A stretch of DNA of 64,000 bases from Eonycteris spelaea. Its lineage: Eukaryota; Chordata; Mammalia; Chiroptera; Pteropodidae. This document shows positions 38,364 to 49,560 of the stretch, piece by piece. Position 1 is the stretch's first letter; every line of letters starts with the position of its first letter. A program made the position numbers and the translations under genes. The stretch covers positions 5,952,001-6,016,000 of the forward strand of contig PUFA01000081.1 in assembly GCA_003508835.1 (NCBI GenBank). Direction: 5' to 3'. The notes beneath the pieces were generated by a model. It saw nothing but the letters and a program-made list of their open reading frames with translations, was not told the DNA's origin and did not search any database.

Positions 38364-40921
38364 TCTTAGAGGGGGTGGGATTGGCGAGGGAGAGGAGCAG
38401 TCCTGCCAAGCCTGGCACTGATCATAGCTGAGTCTGGGGTAGTGGCTGACAATGAGACTCACACAACTTGATGCCAACCTACACTTTCCCAGTGTTAAGG
38501 AAAGGAACCCCAGACCTCCAAACCAAATGCAAATCCTGCTATTAACTTGTCTTTGTCAACTTGGGAAAGTGATTTAACTCCTCTGAGCCTCAGATTTCTT
38601 TCTCATCTAGAAGGAGGGCTGGGGCGGGGAATAACAGAAGATTTTAACTAATATTACTGAGCCCTTGTAAAATCCATTAACTCTATTACTCCATTTAAGC
38701 CATGTTGCAATGACCCTATGATGTTGTTAGTATTATTATTGGCATCCCCACTTGACCCGTGAAAAACTAAGGCACAGAGAGGTTGGGTAACTTGTTCGAG
38801 GTCACGTAGCTAGTCCCACTCTCAACCATCCACTGCAACTTAGCAGTTGTAAACCTCAGTACCAAGGATTGCAAGAGAATAAGTTTGTGCGGAAAAAGAT
38901 AGAGCCAGGTTCATAGGACCCAGGTGGGCTAGACATTCTGACCCTCGGTTGCCAGCCTGCCCCTGGGACTGAGGGGCCACCAGGCTGAAAGAGCCAGGAC
39001 ACTGTCAGATCTGTCATTCTTTGCGATGACGGGGACAGGGGCACAGAAAACAGCTCAGATGCAAGAAGAGGAAATTGGTTCCGGACACATGTTGACAAGG
39101 CTCATTACTCAGACATCTTGTTCTCATAAAATGGCAGTGACACTGTTTACTTAACAGGGTTGACTACTGGTAGTAATGAGGCCAAGAGCCAGGGATGCTG
39201 GGGAAACAAGGAGGGAAGACACACGCCTCAGAAAGGCCCTTGACAAGGATTTTAAGATAGCTGAGAAGTTGAGACCAAGCTCCGTGAGCACGCATCTCTC
39301 TTTCGTTTTCCACACTGCTGCCGGAATTGCTTCCCTACAGTGCAAACCAGAGCACAGCACTCTTCGTCTCAAGAACCAGCAGTGACTCTCCATCACCTCC
39401 AGAGTGAAATCCCAACCCGTACCCTGGGATCAAGCCACTCTTGATCACCCCCAGGCTGCCTTTCTGACCTCGTATCCTGTTTCCTTCTTTGGGTTGAGAG
39501 TGCCTACCTGCCCCCAGACACATCTCTCTCTCTCTCTCTCCCTTTCCTACTTCCATGTTAAGCAACATCTGGAAATGTGGCGTTGGAAGCCCCACTGATG
39601 TAGCATGGTGATACCAGACTAGGTGTGGATCAATAGTATGTCCCTCTGTGTGGGAAGAAAAGGACTGGAAATTTCATTCTCTGAAATTTAGAAAGCCAGC
39701 CAGACAGCGGGCGGTACTCAAACAGCCCTTGCCTAACAGTTTATACATTCCAGGTATGCTGAAGAGAAAGTGAAAAATAAATAAATAAATGCTGATTCAT
39801 CACTCATTTTCTGGGTTAGAACCTCTGATGAATACCAGGCGAGCCAGGACTCAGTTTTATGCAGAGGCACAGGGTTTTCACACCATTCATTCTTGTGGGC
39901 ATGACTGAAACCACGAATCTAGCACCTTCTAAGGAACATCATCAGGCAGTCGGGATAATTAACAAACACATGCGTTCTCTAGGCATTCATTCAACAACCC
40001 TTATGCTTAGGGACTGCTATCGGTACCTGGATATTCTTCGGCATGTGGTTTTTCTTTCCTCAATTTTTACCATCTTACTAAGTATGTCATTAAGGAAAGA
40101 AATCTAACTATCGGCAGTGACCACACAGTGATATATATATGTATGACTTATTGCAAAATAATCACACATGGGTAAAAATCTATTCAAAGTACAAGGTGAA
40201 CCAATGGGTTTTTATGTAACAAGGATAAAAGGTTGATTGATATGGTTTCAAATTCCATTTAACGTTTGAGAAACTACCACTTGAATTTTGATGTAGAATC
40301 ACAGAAAACTATCAACAGTTATCTAGGAAGGCTATTAAAGTACTCCTCCCTTTCTTTTCCAACTTCTTATTTCATAGAAAACAGCATAATGTAAAAGATG
40401 AAAAGCTGAAGTAGTTACAAGAAGCCATCAGTTCTCTACTGAGCCATTAAAGAGATTTGCAAATATGTTAAACAAGGCCACCTTTCTCACTAAATTTTTC
40501 AGTTTTAAAAAATAGTTATTTTAAATTACAAATATTGATGTTAACATGTCAGTTTATTATTTTTTAGTACATTAATAATTATTTTTTCTCCGTTTTATTT
40601 CTCTTATGGAAATATCAGTAGCTATTACCCATATGAACAAAAACTCTTCGGGTTCTTAATTTTTAAGAGTATAAATGGTTCTGAGAACAAAATGTTTGAG
40701 AATCACTGTGCTAAATAAGTACTTTATTTAGTCCTCACAATGACCTACTAGGTAAGCAATATTATTATCCCACTTTGCAGATGAGAAAACTGAGGAACAG
40801 AGAAGAATAGTAACTTGCTCAAGGTCGCCCAAGCAGTAAAGAGACTGGAGTCAAAACTCAAAGCCATGGCACAGTGCTCTCCTAACTACCTTGTATCTTT
40901 GGGTCTTCCCCCACCTTCTAG

Positions 40922-41137
40922 ATCTGTGAGCTCTGCAAGGGAGTGGCCCCTGCCGACACCCCTGTGGTCTACTCGGACAGGGCAGGCTACAATAAGCAGT
41001 GGCATCCTGCCTGCTTTGTGTGCATCAAGTGCTCCGATCCACTGGTGGACCTCATCTACTTCTGGAAGGATGGTGCACCCTGGTGTGGCCGCCATTACTG
41101 CGAGACAATCCGGCCCCGGTGTTCCGGCTGTGATGAG
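40922..41137 (+). CDS. LMCD1: LMCD1 coding exon 5 (LIM1 zinc finger and start of LIM2)
   Basis: The acceptor CCTTCTAG ends at 40921 and the donor GTGAGA starts at 41138. The 72 codons, phase 0 at both ends, begin [13 protein letters not shown]1 ligands are visible in order: C-E-L-C, W-H-P-A-C, C-I-K-C and C-G-R-H, which fit the LIM pattern of two zinc sites. LIM2 then opens with C-S-G-C at the exon end. In this family the LIM domains mediate protein contacts, including with GATA6. The junction with exon 4 reads KEY|ICELC. Confidence 0.96.
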
Positions 41138-42852
41138 GTGAGAGGCAATGGGGCTGGATAGCAGGGTGGCCACCCCCACTACTGTGGGAGAGGACTCAGA
41201 GGCCAAGGGGCATGTGACTTTGTTGATGACGTGATCTGCAGATAGGAAAACTGAGACTCAGGTCTCGCTTCGTGCTCTCAGTCTCTGTTTTCTCATTCGC
41301 AACAACCATGGGGTTATTGGGATGGGTCAGACACAGAATGCCTGTCCAGTCTTGTCCTTGGCACTTAGTAAGTACTCAGAAAAACATCATGGCGGGTGCA
41401 CCAAGAGGCAGATTGCCCATGTTCCAACCTGGCTTTGCATCTATTAATCATGTGGTTATCTAACTCCTACACCTCAGTTTTATTACTTATAAAATGGGAA
41501 GGATAACCTCGCCCATCCCATAGGGTTGCTATGCAGATAAATGAGGTACTACATGAAAACGCTTGCTATGGGCCTGACTGAGTGACTAATAGGCGGGCAC
41601 CACTATTAGTCTTAGGATAATATAATATAATATTAACATAACACAATGCAATACCATAGTTAGAGATGCTTTGAAAGGGGTTCAACTCTCCAATATGGGT
41701 TAAGACTAGAAGAACTCTAAGATATATTAATAATAATTATTATGAAATCTACTGTCTGCATGCATTTGGTGACAGGAAACTATCTTCATCCTGGGCACAT
41801 ATGAGGTATTTTGAGCCAATATCTGCCTTCGTTTTGAGCCAATATTGCCTTTTACCACCTTCCACAGTTGGTCTCCATATGAAGTTAAGGCCTCTTACTA
41901 ATAATTCTGTCATCAAGTGAATGAATGTACGTGCTTTTTGTGAGCTAGATTAAGAACTGTCAGCAGGCTTCACCCACAACCTCATTTTTATGAGGACAGC
42001 AGTATACTCACTGTGGCAATACTCTATCCTTTAGTAAGGGCTGACAATATGTCAGTAATTTGCTACATACTCTATATGTGTGATATGCCATTTATATCTC
42101 ACAATAATCCTTTAGGTAGAAATAATCATTGCCTCCATTTTACATTTGAGAAAAGTGCAGCTCAGAAAGGTCAGTGATAATCATATAGCAGTGACTGTGT
42201 ATCCGTCACTATTCTAAGCACTTCATAGACAGTAACTTGTAAAAACTTATGGGATGGACAGTATTTATATCTCCATTCTACAGATGTGGACACTGAGACA
42301 CAGGGAGATTAAGCACTTTGTCCCAAGTCACAAAGCTGTTTAGTGTTTAAGTGAAACCTCATACCTGGTTCCTGTTTGACCCCAAAATCAAAAGGCACAT
42401 TTAACCAGTATGCTATTCTTCCCTTTCTGTGCCTCAGTGGTTCCTCAAGTATATCTATGTCAAATATGAATATCACAATATTATAAGCCCGAGTGACCCC
42501 ATGTGCTCTTGCTGTTGAAGCCTGGCCATTGGCAGTTTAGCTCTCATTAAGCTATCCTCATCAGGGTATGTAATCCCATCTCAGAACACAACCGGGCTTT
42601 GTATTTGACCCAAAGAGTGTCCCAGAGGCTAGATAAGTAAAACCTGCTGATAGTGGAGGACTTTATTTTCCCTCTGAAAACCTAAGATGCAAATATAACT
42701 TTCACCGAGTACTATACTTACTAGCTCAGACTGATGTCTCCACTGAGGCATTTAAAGGTCAAAACAAGAATAGGGTAGAATGAACCACCATCCTACAACT
42801 TACCCTTAATTACTGTCTCTGCTAGATTCAATTCTTCTGCTCTTTTCTCCAG
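41138..42852 (+). other. LMCD1: LMCD1 intron 5 with several MIR copies
   Basis: 1715 bases between donor GTGAGA and acceptor TTCTCCAG. MIR-like pieces: (+) about 41270-41380 and 41400-41605, (-) about 42040-42180 and 42185-42400. The last two abut head to tail. A short direct repeat sharing 'ttttgagccaatat' lies around 41807-41846. No exon-like sequence was seen. Confidence 0.85.
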
Positions 42853-43011
42853 ATAATATTCTCAGAGGACTACCAGCGTGTGGAAGACCTGGCCTGGCAC
42901 CGAAAGCACTTTGTCTGTGAGGGCTGTGAGCAGCAGCTGAGCGGTCGGGCATACATTGTCAGCAAGGGTCAGCTTCTATGCCCAACTTGCAGCAAGTCCA
43001 AACACTCCTGA
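42853..43011 (+). CDS. LMCD1: LMCD1 terminal coding exon 6 (rest of LIM2, stop codon)
   Basis: The acceptor TTTTCTCCAG ends at 42852. The exon gives 52 residues, from [15 protein letters not shown] to [10 protein letters not shown], then TGA at 43009-43011. LIM2 is completed by W-H-x2-H, C-E-G-C and C-P-T-C. The second zinc ligand pair uses His where many LIM domains have Cys, which is tolerated in the family. The protein ends eight residues after the final Cys pair begins, as expected for LMCD1. Confidence 0.96.
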   Translation: MIFSEDYQRVEDLAWHRKHFVCEGCEQQLSGRAYIVSKGQLLCPTCSKSKHS

Positions 43012-43515
43012 AGGGCTGCCTATCCATGGCCAGAATCCACAGGAGTCCACTCGGAAGGAAAGCCAGGAGAGCTGAGGCCATCCTAAGGATCTGATGCAAC
43101 AGCCAGCAAGCAACAAAAACAATGATTTTTTTTTTTCAGTGAGAATATATATACACATATATTCTAGGCTTGGTGATGGTGGACCCTTGAGGGTCAATAG
43201 TTTCAAAGCCAGAAATATTCTGAGAAATCTTAGGATGGAGTTATTTTGTTTTTGTTGCTGTTGTTTCCCAGCTACCAACTAAAGACACAGTTGGCATCCT
43301 GCAAATGATCTCTAGGAGTTTCCCAGAATGCAATTCTGAGTGATCAAATCACATAGCTTTAGAATGTGCGTGCTTTTTCGTGAGCATGGGAACTCCTCCA
43401 GGAGTAGTCTGGGATTCCAATGATTGTTTGTTGCCTCCTTTCCAATGGAATTTGAATTTTAAATAAAAACTTTTTTGGCATGATAAACATATCAATAAAC
43501 ATTTTATGCAGTCTA
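43012..43515 (+). other. LMCD1: LMCD1 3' UTR
   Basis: About 500 bases follow the stop codon without recognisable repeats and end near two polyadenylation signals. There is an AT-rich 9-bp hairpin at 43142-43165. The 3' boundary is estimated from the second AATAAA; cleavage could fall anywhere from about 43480 to 43525. Confidence 0.75.
43462..43499 (+). promoter_or_regulatory. LMCD1: LMCD1 polyadenylation signals
   Basis: Canonical AATAAA hexamers occur at 43462-43467 and 43494-43499, about 450 and 485 bases after the stop codon, with T-rich sequence between them. The first would place cleavage near 43485, the second near 43515. Using both would give two closely spaced mRNA ends. Confidence 0.75.
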
Positions 43516-43997
43516 CGCGTGCCCTTATCTAATTATTTACACCGGGTAGTGATTTCACAGCATCCATTTAACCTCATGACCCTGAATACTGGTGCTGGCA
43601 GAAGGCGCTGTAAGTGCTGATATGCCTCTTCATCACTTGTGTCTCATCAAATTCCTTTGGGGGAGTGGAGGCCCTTGGAGCAGAACCCACAACCCCAGTT
43701 TCAGGTACCCCCAATACTGGTGAAAGCGTGCATATAGCATTTCACGGTATACCAAAAAGCAGCCTCCTGGAAACTGAGGAGCTACTTAAAGAACAGGAAC
43801 CCAACTCAGCTGCCCTCAGAGGCTAGGGCAGTTAACTATAAACCCCTCTGGGAGTAACACCAGGTAGAATGTTAGAGATCAGTGAAATAGGCCGCCTGGG
43901 CTCAACTAATGAGTGATCGCACCTGGGACATGGTGACCAGTGTGGACAGACCTTAAGAACTATGACAATTTTATGAGAAATCTCTCTGCTTTTAAAT

Positions 43998-44048
43998 GTT
44001 GCCAACTGAACATTGAATAAGTCAAATAGAATAGGTCTTTTGGTAAGA
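43998..44048. repeat. 51-nt dispersed direct repeat, copy A
   Basis: It begins 'gttgccaactgaacattga' and ends 'ggtcttttggtaaga'. It matches 45294-45344 at 50 of 51 positions. Here it lies in sequence with no recognised repeat, so it may be the donor. Confidence 0.95.
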
Positions 44049-44259
44049 TTTTCTCTCCTTTTATGGCCTCTCTGAGCATTTGCAGCCCCAAATTAGTTTC
44101 CTTTCCATAATTTTCGAGGAAAGAAATCTCTTTTTCTACTGCAGATATAAGGACAAAAAAAAAAAAAAAAAAAGCAGGAGTTGTAGGAGCGCACAGTCCT
44201 GGCACAGCGGTCTTCTCTCTTTCGTAAACGTCCCATCTGTTACCAAGCCTCTCGAATTT

Positions 44260-44720
44260 TACCACCCAAATTTCGCTCTCATCCTACCTTATCTGCAATA
44301 CTCTCATGTGCTTGCCAGTTTGACCAAGAGCTACTGCAACATCCTTCCAAGGTGCTTTTCTGCTTTCAGCTCCTCTCTCCAGCCACACTCATTTTCCCTG
44401 TAATGTCTGTTTTCTCAAAGAGAAGCTCCGGGTTGTGTCATCTTCCTCGCCTCCCCTGCATGGCTCCCCATGGCCTCTCAAGTTAAGAACCAAGTCCTCA
44501 CCCTGACATCTGAATCCTTCCAAAACCTGGCTTAGTTGTCTTTCTGGTCTCAGACCCATTATTTCCCTGGATTTGTTTCCCTATTTGTCCTAGATATGCA
44601 AAAACTCCCTTTGATCAATGCTTTGGCAAGTTCTGAGTTGGTTACTTGAAGACCACGCCTTTGTTGGAATTTTACCTGTCCTATGAGGTGCTTCTCAAGC
44701 ACGACCTGCTTTTCAGTCCC
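44260..44720 (+). repeat. L2 LINE fragment
   Basis: 'catggctccccatggcctct', 'taagaaccaagtcctcaccc' and 'ccttccaaaacctggcttag' appear in L2 order, with a diverged upstream part. Confidence 0.7.
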
Positions 44721-45079
44721 TTCCCAGAAACACCAGTGGAATATTCACTCGTTCACTCACTCATTCCTGCATTCCACAGATCTTCACTGAGCACACAGTT
44801 CCAATTCCATGCTGAGTATAGGGGTACAGCACTCAAAGAAAAAAACAATGCCCCCTGAATTTTATAGTCTGTGAGGGAGATGGACCCTGGGAAAATACTC
44901 CCACAGTCGATTTAAAATTATAGCTACTGCGGAGGGAAAAAATAGCATAGATGATAGAGGATCTGTTCATCCCTCTGGTGACCAAATCAAAGTTGTAATA
45001 GAAACAAGGAGCAAACAGCAAGGAAAGAATCACCTGGCATCTAGATGAACAAGCCATATAACTAGGGAGAAATCTAAGA

Positions 45080-46860
45080 AATCACCCTTCAACGGCAGAA
45101 GGTAGGACAGGGTGAGGATGCGAAGCTGCCTGTCCTGAGCGGCTGAGTGGGACAGAGGCCACAGGAGCAGCACAGCAGCGGCAGACAACTCTTAAAGGGG
45201 CCGCGAGCGGACTTCCGCGGTAACAGACCTGCTCACTCTGAGCACCCAGTGGGCTGCGCAGGAGGCACCAGAGACTTACAGGGGGACCACTCAGTTGCCA
45301 ACTGAACATTGAATGAGTCAAATAGAATAGGTCTTTTGGTAAGACCTGAGTTGTTGGAGTGAGGGCCAAGGTACGACTCACCCTGTACGGAAGTGCAGCA
45401 GTATCCATCGTTCCTTCGTTGAGCCCTCCCCACTACAGTGCGTGGACTCAGAACTGCCGTAGCAGAGACATAATCAAACTGGATAACAGAGGTCGCTCTG
45501 CCCAGAGGATTCCCTGAAACTCCGCCTCCCCCAACCCACAACCCCGTGCTCCTTGCGAGCAGCTCCTAGACTCACACTGGAGGCACCTGGCTTCAGTTTC
45601 CGGTGTGGCCTTTTGAGGCAACTACAAGCACAGCACCTGTGGATTGCTTACTGAATCTTAGCAGGTGGCCCTAAGGGGCAGTGGCTTGGCTAAATTTGGT
45701 CTGCAGCTAAACGTCTCTCAGGACTGTGCCACTGGACACCTACTTCACAAATCCACAACTATAAGATCAGGAGACGTAGGAGCTTTGCTTAGTACATAGA
45801 AACAGACACAGAAAGGCAGCCAAAATGGGAAGACAAAGAAGCAGAAATCAAATGAGAGAATAGAACAGAGATCCAGGAATAATGGAGTCAAGCAATCTAA
45901 CAGATGCGGAGTTCAAAACACTAGTTATAAAGATGCTCAATGAACTTATGGGAAAAGTAGATAAATTCAGTGAGAACTTCAACAAAGAGATAAAAAACAT
46001 TAAAATATAAATGGAAATTATAAAAGTGAACCAGTCAGAAATGAAGAGCACATCATCTGAGATGAGAAGTATATTCAATGGAAAAATAAAGTGAATAAAG
46101 AAGAGGAACAAATGACCTATATGGAGGATGAGAAAGTCAAGGACACTCAATCAAAATGGCAAGAAAAAGGAAGCCAAAACTATAATAATAATTTAAGGAG
46201 CCTATGGGACACCATTAAAGGTAAAAGTATTTGTGTCATAGGAGTACCTGAAGAGGGAGAACAAGAAGTCGAATATATATTTAAAGAAATAATGATAGAA
46301 AACTTCCCTAACCTGGTAAAGGAAATAAACATAAAACCCCAGGAAGCTCAGAGAATCCCCAAAACCAGGAACCCAGAGAGGCTCACACCAAGACACATTA
46401 TAGTTAAAATGCCAAAGGTTAAATACAAAGAGAGAATCTTAAAGCAGCAAGAGAAAAGCTGTTAGTTACCTTCAAGGGAGCACCCATAAGACTGGCAGCT
46501 GATTTCTCAAAAGAAACTATGCAGGACAGAAGGGCTTGGCACAAAATATTTGACAGGATGAAGATCCAGGATCTACAACCAAGAATATTTCATCCAGCAC
46601 AGCTGTCACTTAGAGTTGAAGAAAAAATAAAAAGCTTCCCAGACAAAAAAAAAAAATAAGCTAAAAGAATTTATTATCACCAAGCCAGTACTACAGGAAA
46701 TGTTAGAGGGACGTCTTTAAAAAGAAAAAACTAGTATCAAAAACAGAAATAAAGAATGGTAATAACTACATTCCTATCAACAATTACCTCAAATGAAAAA
46801 GAACTAAGTGCTCCAACCAAAAGATAGAGTGGCTGATATCTAAAGGGTGAGAACACCTGA
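45080..46860 (+). mobile_element. HAL1 (half-L1) element with degraded ORF1
   Basis: The GC-richer head (about 45080-45700) resembles an L1/HAL1 5' UTR ('gctgcgcaggaggcaccaga'). It is followed by an A-rich ORF1-like region and then a short ORF2-start-like tail ('gtgctccaaccaaaag'). HAL1 elements encode only the ORF1 RNA-binding protein and no reverse transcriptase; no reverse transcriptase follows here. The best open piece is 46091-46465, with LWDTIKGKSICVIGVPEEGE and later ENFPNLVKEI, the RNA-recognition part of L1 ORF1p. The frame breaks near 46440. This is a dead copy. The 5' limit is uncertain. Confidence 0.75.
45294..45344. repeat. 51-nt dispersed direct repeat, copy B inside HAL1 5' region
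   Basis: It is identical to 43998-44048 except A to G at one site. It interrupts the HAL1 head between 'gggggaccactca' and 'cctgagttgttggag', so it looks inserted rather than part of the element. Confidence 0.9.
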
Positions 46861-48419
46861 GTAGGCAAAGAAGAAAAGGACAATGGTTAAAGATGGATGT
46901 AAGTATCGCATGTGCAAAGGCCCTGGGGCTGGAGCAGCACCAGTTTATTCAACACCTATTTGCTGCTATTTTAGATACCGTTGTAACCGTGGCACATGCA
47001 TGGGACTGAAAGAAGACTGGTGTAGCAGGAGCACCAACAGTGATGGGACATTAAATTAGCACTGAGTCATTAGAGGTACTCCAGTTTTGTGGGTGACAGA
47101 AGACTGGTCTCTGTTCTAGAAGCAATGGTGAAACTTCAAAGAGTTTTAAGCAAGGGTTGGTGATGACTAGACACATGATCTGTCCTCTGCTGAAACCCTA
47201 GCATGATGCCTGATTTTGTCTACATCCTTGTAGGTGGGAATGATGACCCACTGCAGACCCCATCCCCCACCTAAAGCATACTCCTGCCTTCTTATGTCTG
47301 TGAATGACACTCCATCCTTGGATTTGGAGCACCCAAATCAGAGCTGACATTCCTCTTTCCATCTGACCAGTCACTCAGTACCATCCTTTCCCATCATCTC
47401 TTTCCCTCCATCCCACAGGTTATATTTCACCTTGAATGTTTTCACCCAGAACAGTCACCTGGTGAATCTCCCTGGCACAAACTCACCCTCTCCGTAGACT
47501 GCTCATGAGAATTGCTCAAAATCACAGCCTAGTCGTGCACTATCTTCTCAGAACACTTGGGGGCTCTCTAATGCACACACAGAAGTTGAAACAGCCTTGC
47601 AATCAAGTTTCTTAATTTTCCTGGCCCCAACCCACCTTGCTTCCCGCTCCCCTTTCAGAAGTCAAATGGACAGCTTGCTGGTCCCCATGTGTACCCTGTG
47701 CTTTCCCTACCTCTGCACTATTGCTCAGGCTATTCCCTTCTCCTGGAGAAGGGAACACTGTCCCCACACTGTCCCCAGTTGCTGTGTCTTCCACAGGGAC
47801 ACCATAGCTGAATGGGAGTCCATACCAAAATTGGAAGGACATATATTTTAAAATGCTAAGTGTTAATTCGTACACGATTCACCCCCTTTGTCAGCAAGAA
47901 GAGTAGTCACCATTCCTATCACTTCAATTCTCTAGAAACACTTCCGTGACCTTACTCTTCCCTCTGGGGTATTTTAGATTTACCTGTGCTGTCGCAATAC
48001 CCCTGGCTTACAGTGATCATTGCACTGGTTCTATTGTATTATAAATATTAGGTTGCAAAAGTCTCCCCTATGAACTTGGGAGAATAGCAACTAAATGAAA
48101 GAACAAGCAGCCTAGGGCTCTTGGGTGATGCACTATTGCTAATGGCACTATATTCCAAAATGGCCTAAACCAAAATATAAACTTCAGACTGAGGCAGACA
48201 CTGCTGACCACCTACATGTTGTCATTCTCCACTCCCACTTCCTTCTTCCTTGTGGGAAGAGCCCATTTCTTATTCTATAAATTCACTTTCCCAGCCTCCT
48301 TTGCAGCTAGAGAAATGGCATGTGACCCAATCTTGGCCAAGGGGGCTTCTCCATTGGGGAGCTGCTTAGAAAGTTTTCCATCCTAGTGAAAAGAAGCGTT
48401 CTAGAGGAAATAACTCTTC

Positions 48420-49560
48420 TTTCTTTTCTTTTTGATATAATTTTAGACTTGCCAGTAAGTTAAGAGAACAAAGAACTTTTCTTCTTGAACCATCTGAGGA
48501 TGTGGCTGACACAATGCTTCATTACTCCTATTTTAGGGTGTAATTCCTATAAACAAGAATATTCTCTTACATCACCACAAACAACCATCAAAATCAGTAA
48601 TGAGCATTCTATCAGCTAATCTTCCGATCTAATTCAAGTTTTACCAATTGTCCCAATAAGGTTTTTTATAATAAAAAGATCTGGTCCAGAATTAAACATT
48701 TCATTGAGGTATCTTGTCTCTTTAGTCTTCTGTAATTTGGAACTGTTTGCTCTTTCTTTGACATCTTGACATCTTAGAAGATTAAAGGCAACTTCGAGTA
48801 GCATGTCCATCAATTGGGTTTGTCTGATGTTCTCTTAATTAGATTCAGGTCACAAATTTTGGGTAGAAATACCATAGAAATGATTCGGTTTTCTTTTTAT
48901 TGTGCCCTATTAGATGATACAAGATTTTTATTTGTTTCATTAATGTTGTTATTAATTTTAAACACTTAGTTATGCAAGATTTTTTCAATGTCATTACTCT
49001 TTTTCCCTTTGTATTTAATGAGCATTTTTTGGGAAGGTACTTTGAGACTATGTTAATATCCTGTTCATAAAAATTCCACCCACTGGTTATTAGCATATAT
49101 TAATGTTTCTTGACTGAATTATTACCATGATAGTTACCAAATGTTGACTTCTCTAATTCAATCATTCTGTTAATGTTTATTAGTTATCATTCTACTATAA
49201 GGAAAAGCTCTATCTTCTCTCTGTTTATTTATTCATTAATTTATATCAGTTTGGAGTTGTGGGTTTCTATTTATCAAATTGTTTATCATCTATTACTATC
49301 ATTATTAATTCTGATGCCCAAATTGTTACAAATTTGGCCGAGGAAGGCTCCTTCAAGCTGGCTATGTCCTTTTGATATGTCCCCATCATGCTTTAAATAT
49401 AATTTTACACTCCGTCACAAGTAGGAGTTTCTGGCTCATCTTGTATTTTTTTTTACCCCAGCTTTGGAATCAGTCATTTCTCAAGGAGTTCACTTTTTTT
49501 TTAAGCTGAGTGCTGTTGAGTTGAAACTATTAGTCCAAGAATCCTGAGGAGACAAGGGAA
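48420..49560 (-). mobile_element. L1M-type LINE 3' region, old
   Basis: A T-rich left edge ('ttcttttctttttgatataa') is followed by 'ttttagacttgccagtaagt', 'ccaattgtcccaataaggtt', 'atcaattgggtttgtctgat' and 'aggctccttcaagctggcta', the order of mammalian-wide L1M 3' sequences in complement. Its high AT content explains the many short open frames, none of which is a gene. Confidence 0.65.

Larger units (their letters stand above)
30169..40921 (+). other. LMCD1: LMCD1 intron 4
   Basis: 10753 bases, the longest complete intron here. Minor repeats: L2-like (-) at about 30240-30365 and 30670-30780; an L2 3' end (+) at about 31985-32110; MIR-like (-) at about 33000-33060, 34110-34260, 35905-36075 and 36385-36540; MIR-like (+) at about 38500-38640; MIR-like (-) at 38645-38830 and 40725-40870; L2-like (+) at 39360-39500. 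A runs lie at 32853-32870 and 36640-36654, and a TC run at 39523-39540. Stretches 30790-31980, 34390-35000, 35010-35550, 36550-37130, 37650-38180 and 39600-40700 show nothing I recognise. Confidence 0.85.
17235..43515 (+). other. LMCD1: LMCD1 gene, coding exons 2-6 plus introns and 3' UTR (exon 1 outside window)
   Basis: Five coding exons in order on the + strand together read as LMCD1, a PET/LIM protein. Family knowledge: LMCD1 represses GATA6 DNA binding and promotes calcineurin/NFAT signalling in cardiac and smooth muscle, acting in nucleus and cytoplasm. Seen in the sequence: Cys-rich motif (coding exons 2-3), PET region (exons 3-4), acidic/Pro linker (end of exon 4), LIM1 (exon 5), LIM2 (exons 5-6). 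Exon phases match: exon 2 ends two bases into an Arg codon and all later junctions are phase 0. With the one missing base in exon 3 allowed for, the exons give 349 codons from the exon 2 Met. The human protein as I recall it is about 365 residues, including about 14 from exon 1. Exon numbers assume the human layout. Introns 2-5 are 5468, 6792, 10753 and 1715 bases, all GT-AG. Confidence 0.95.

Noticed and set aside
46091..46465. 124-codon open frame as a possible host gene
   Set aside because: It is a remnant of HAL1/L1 ORF1 and breaks frame at its end.
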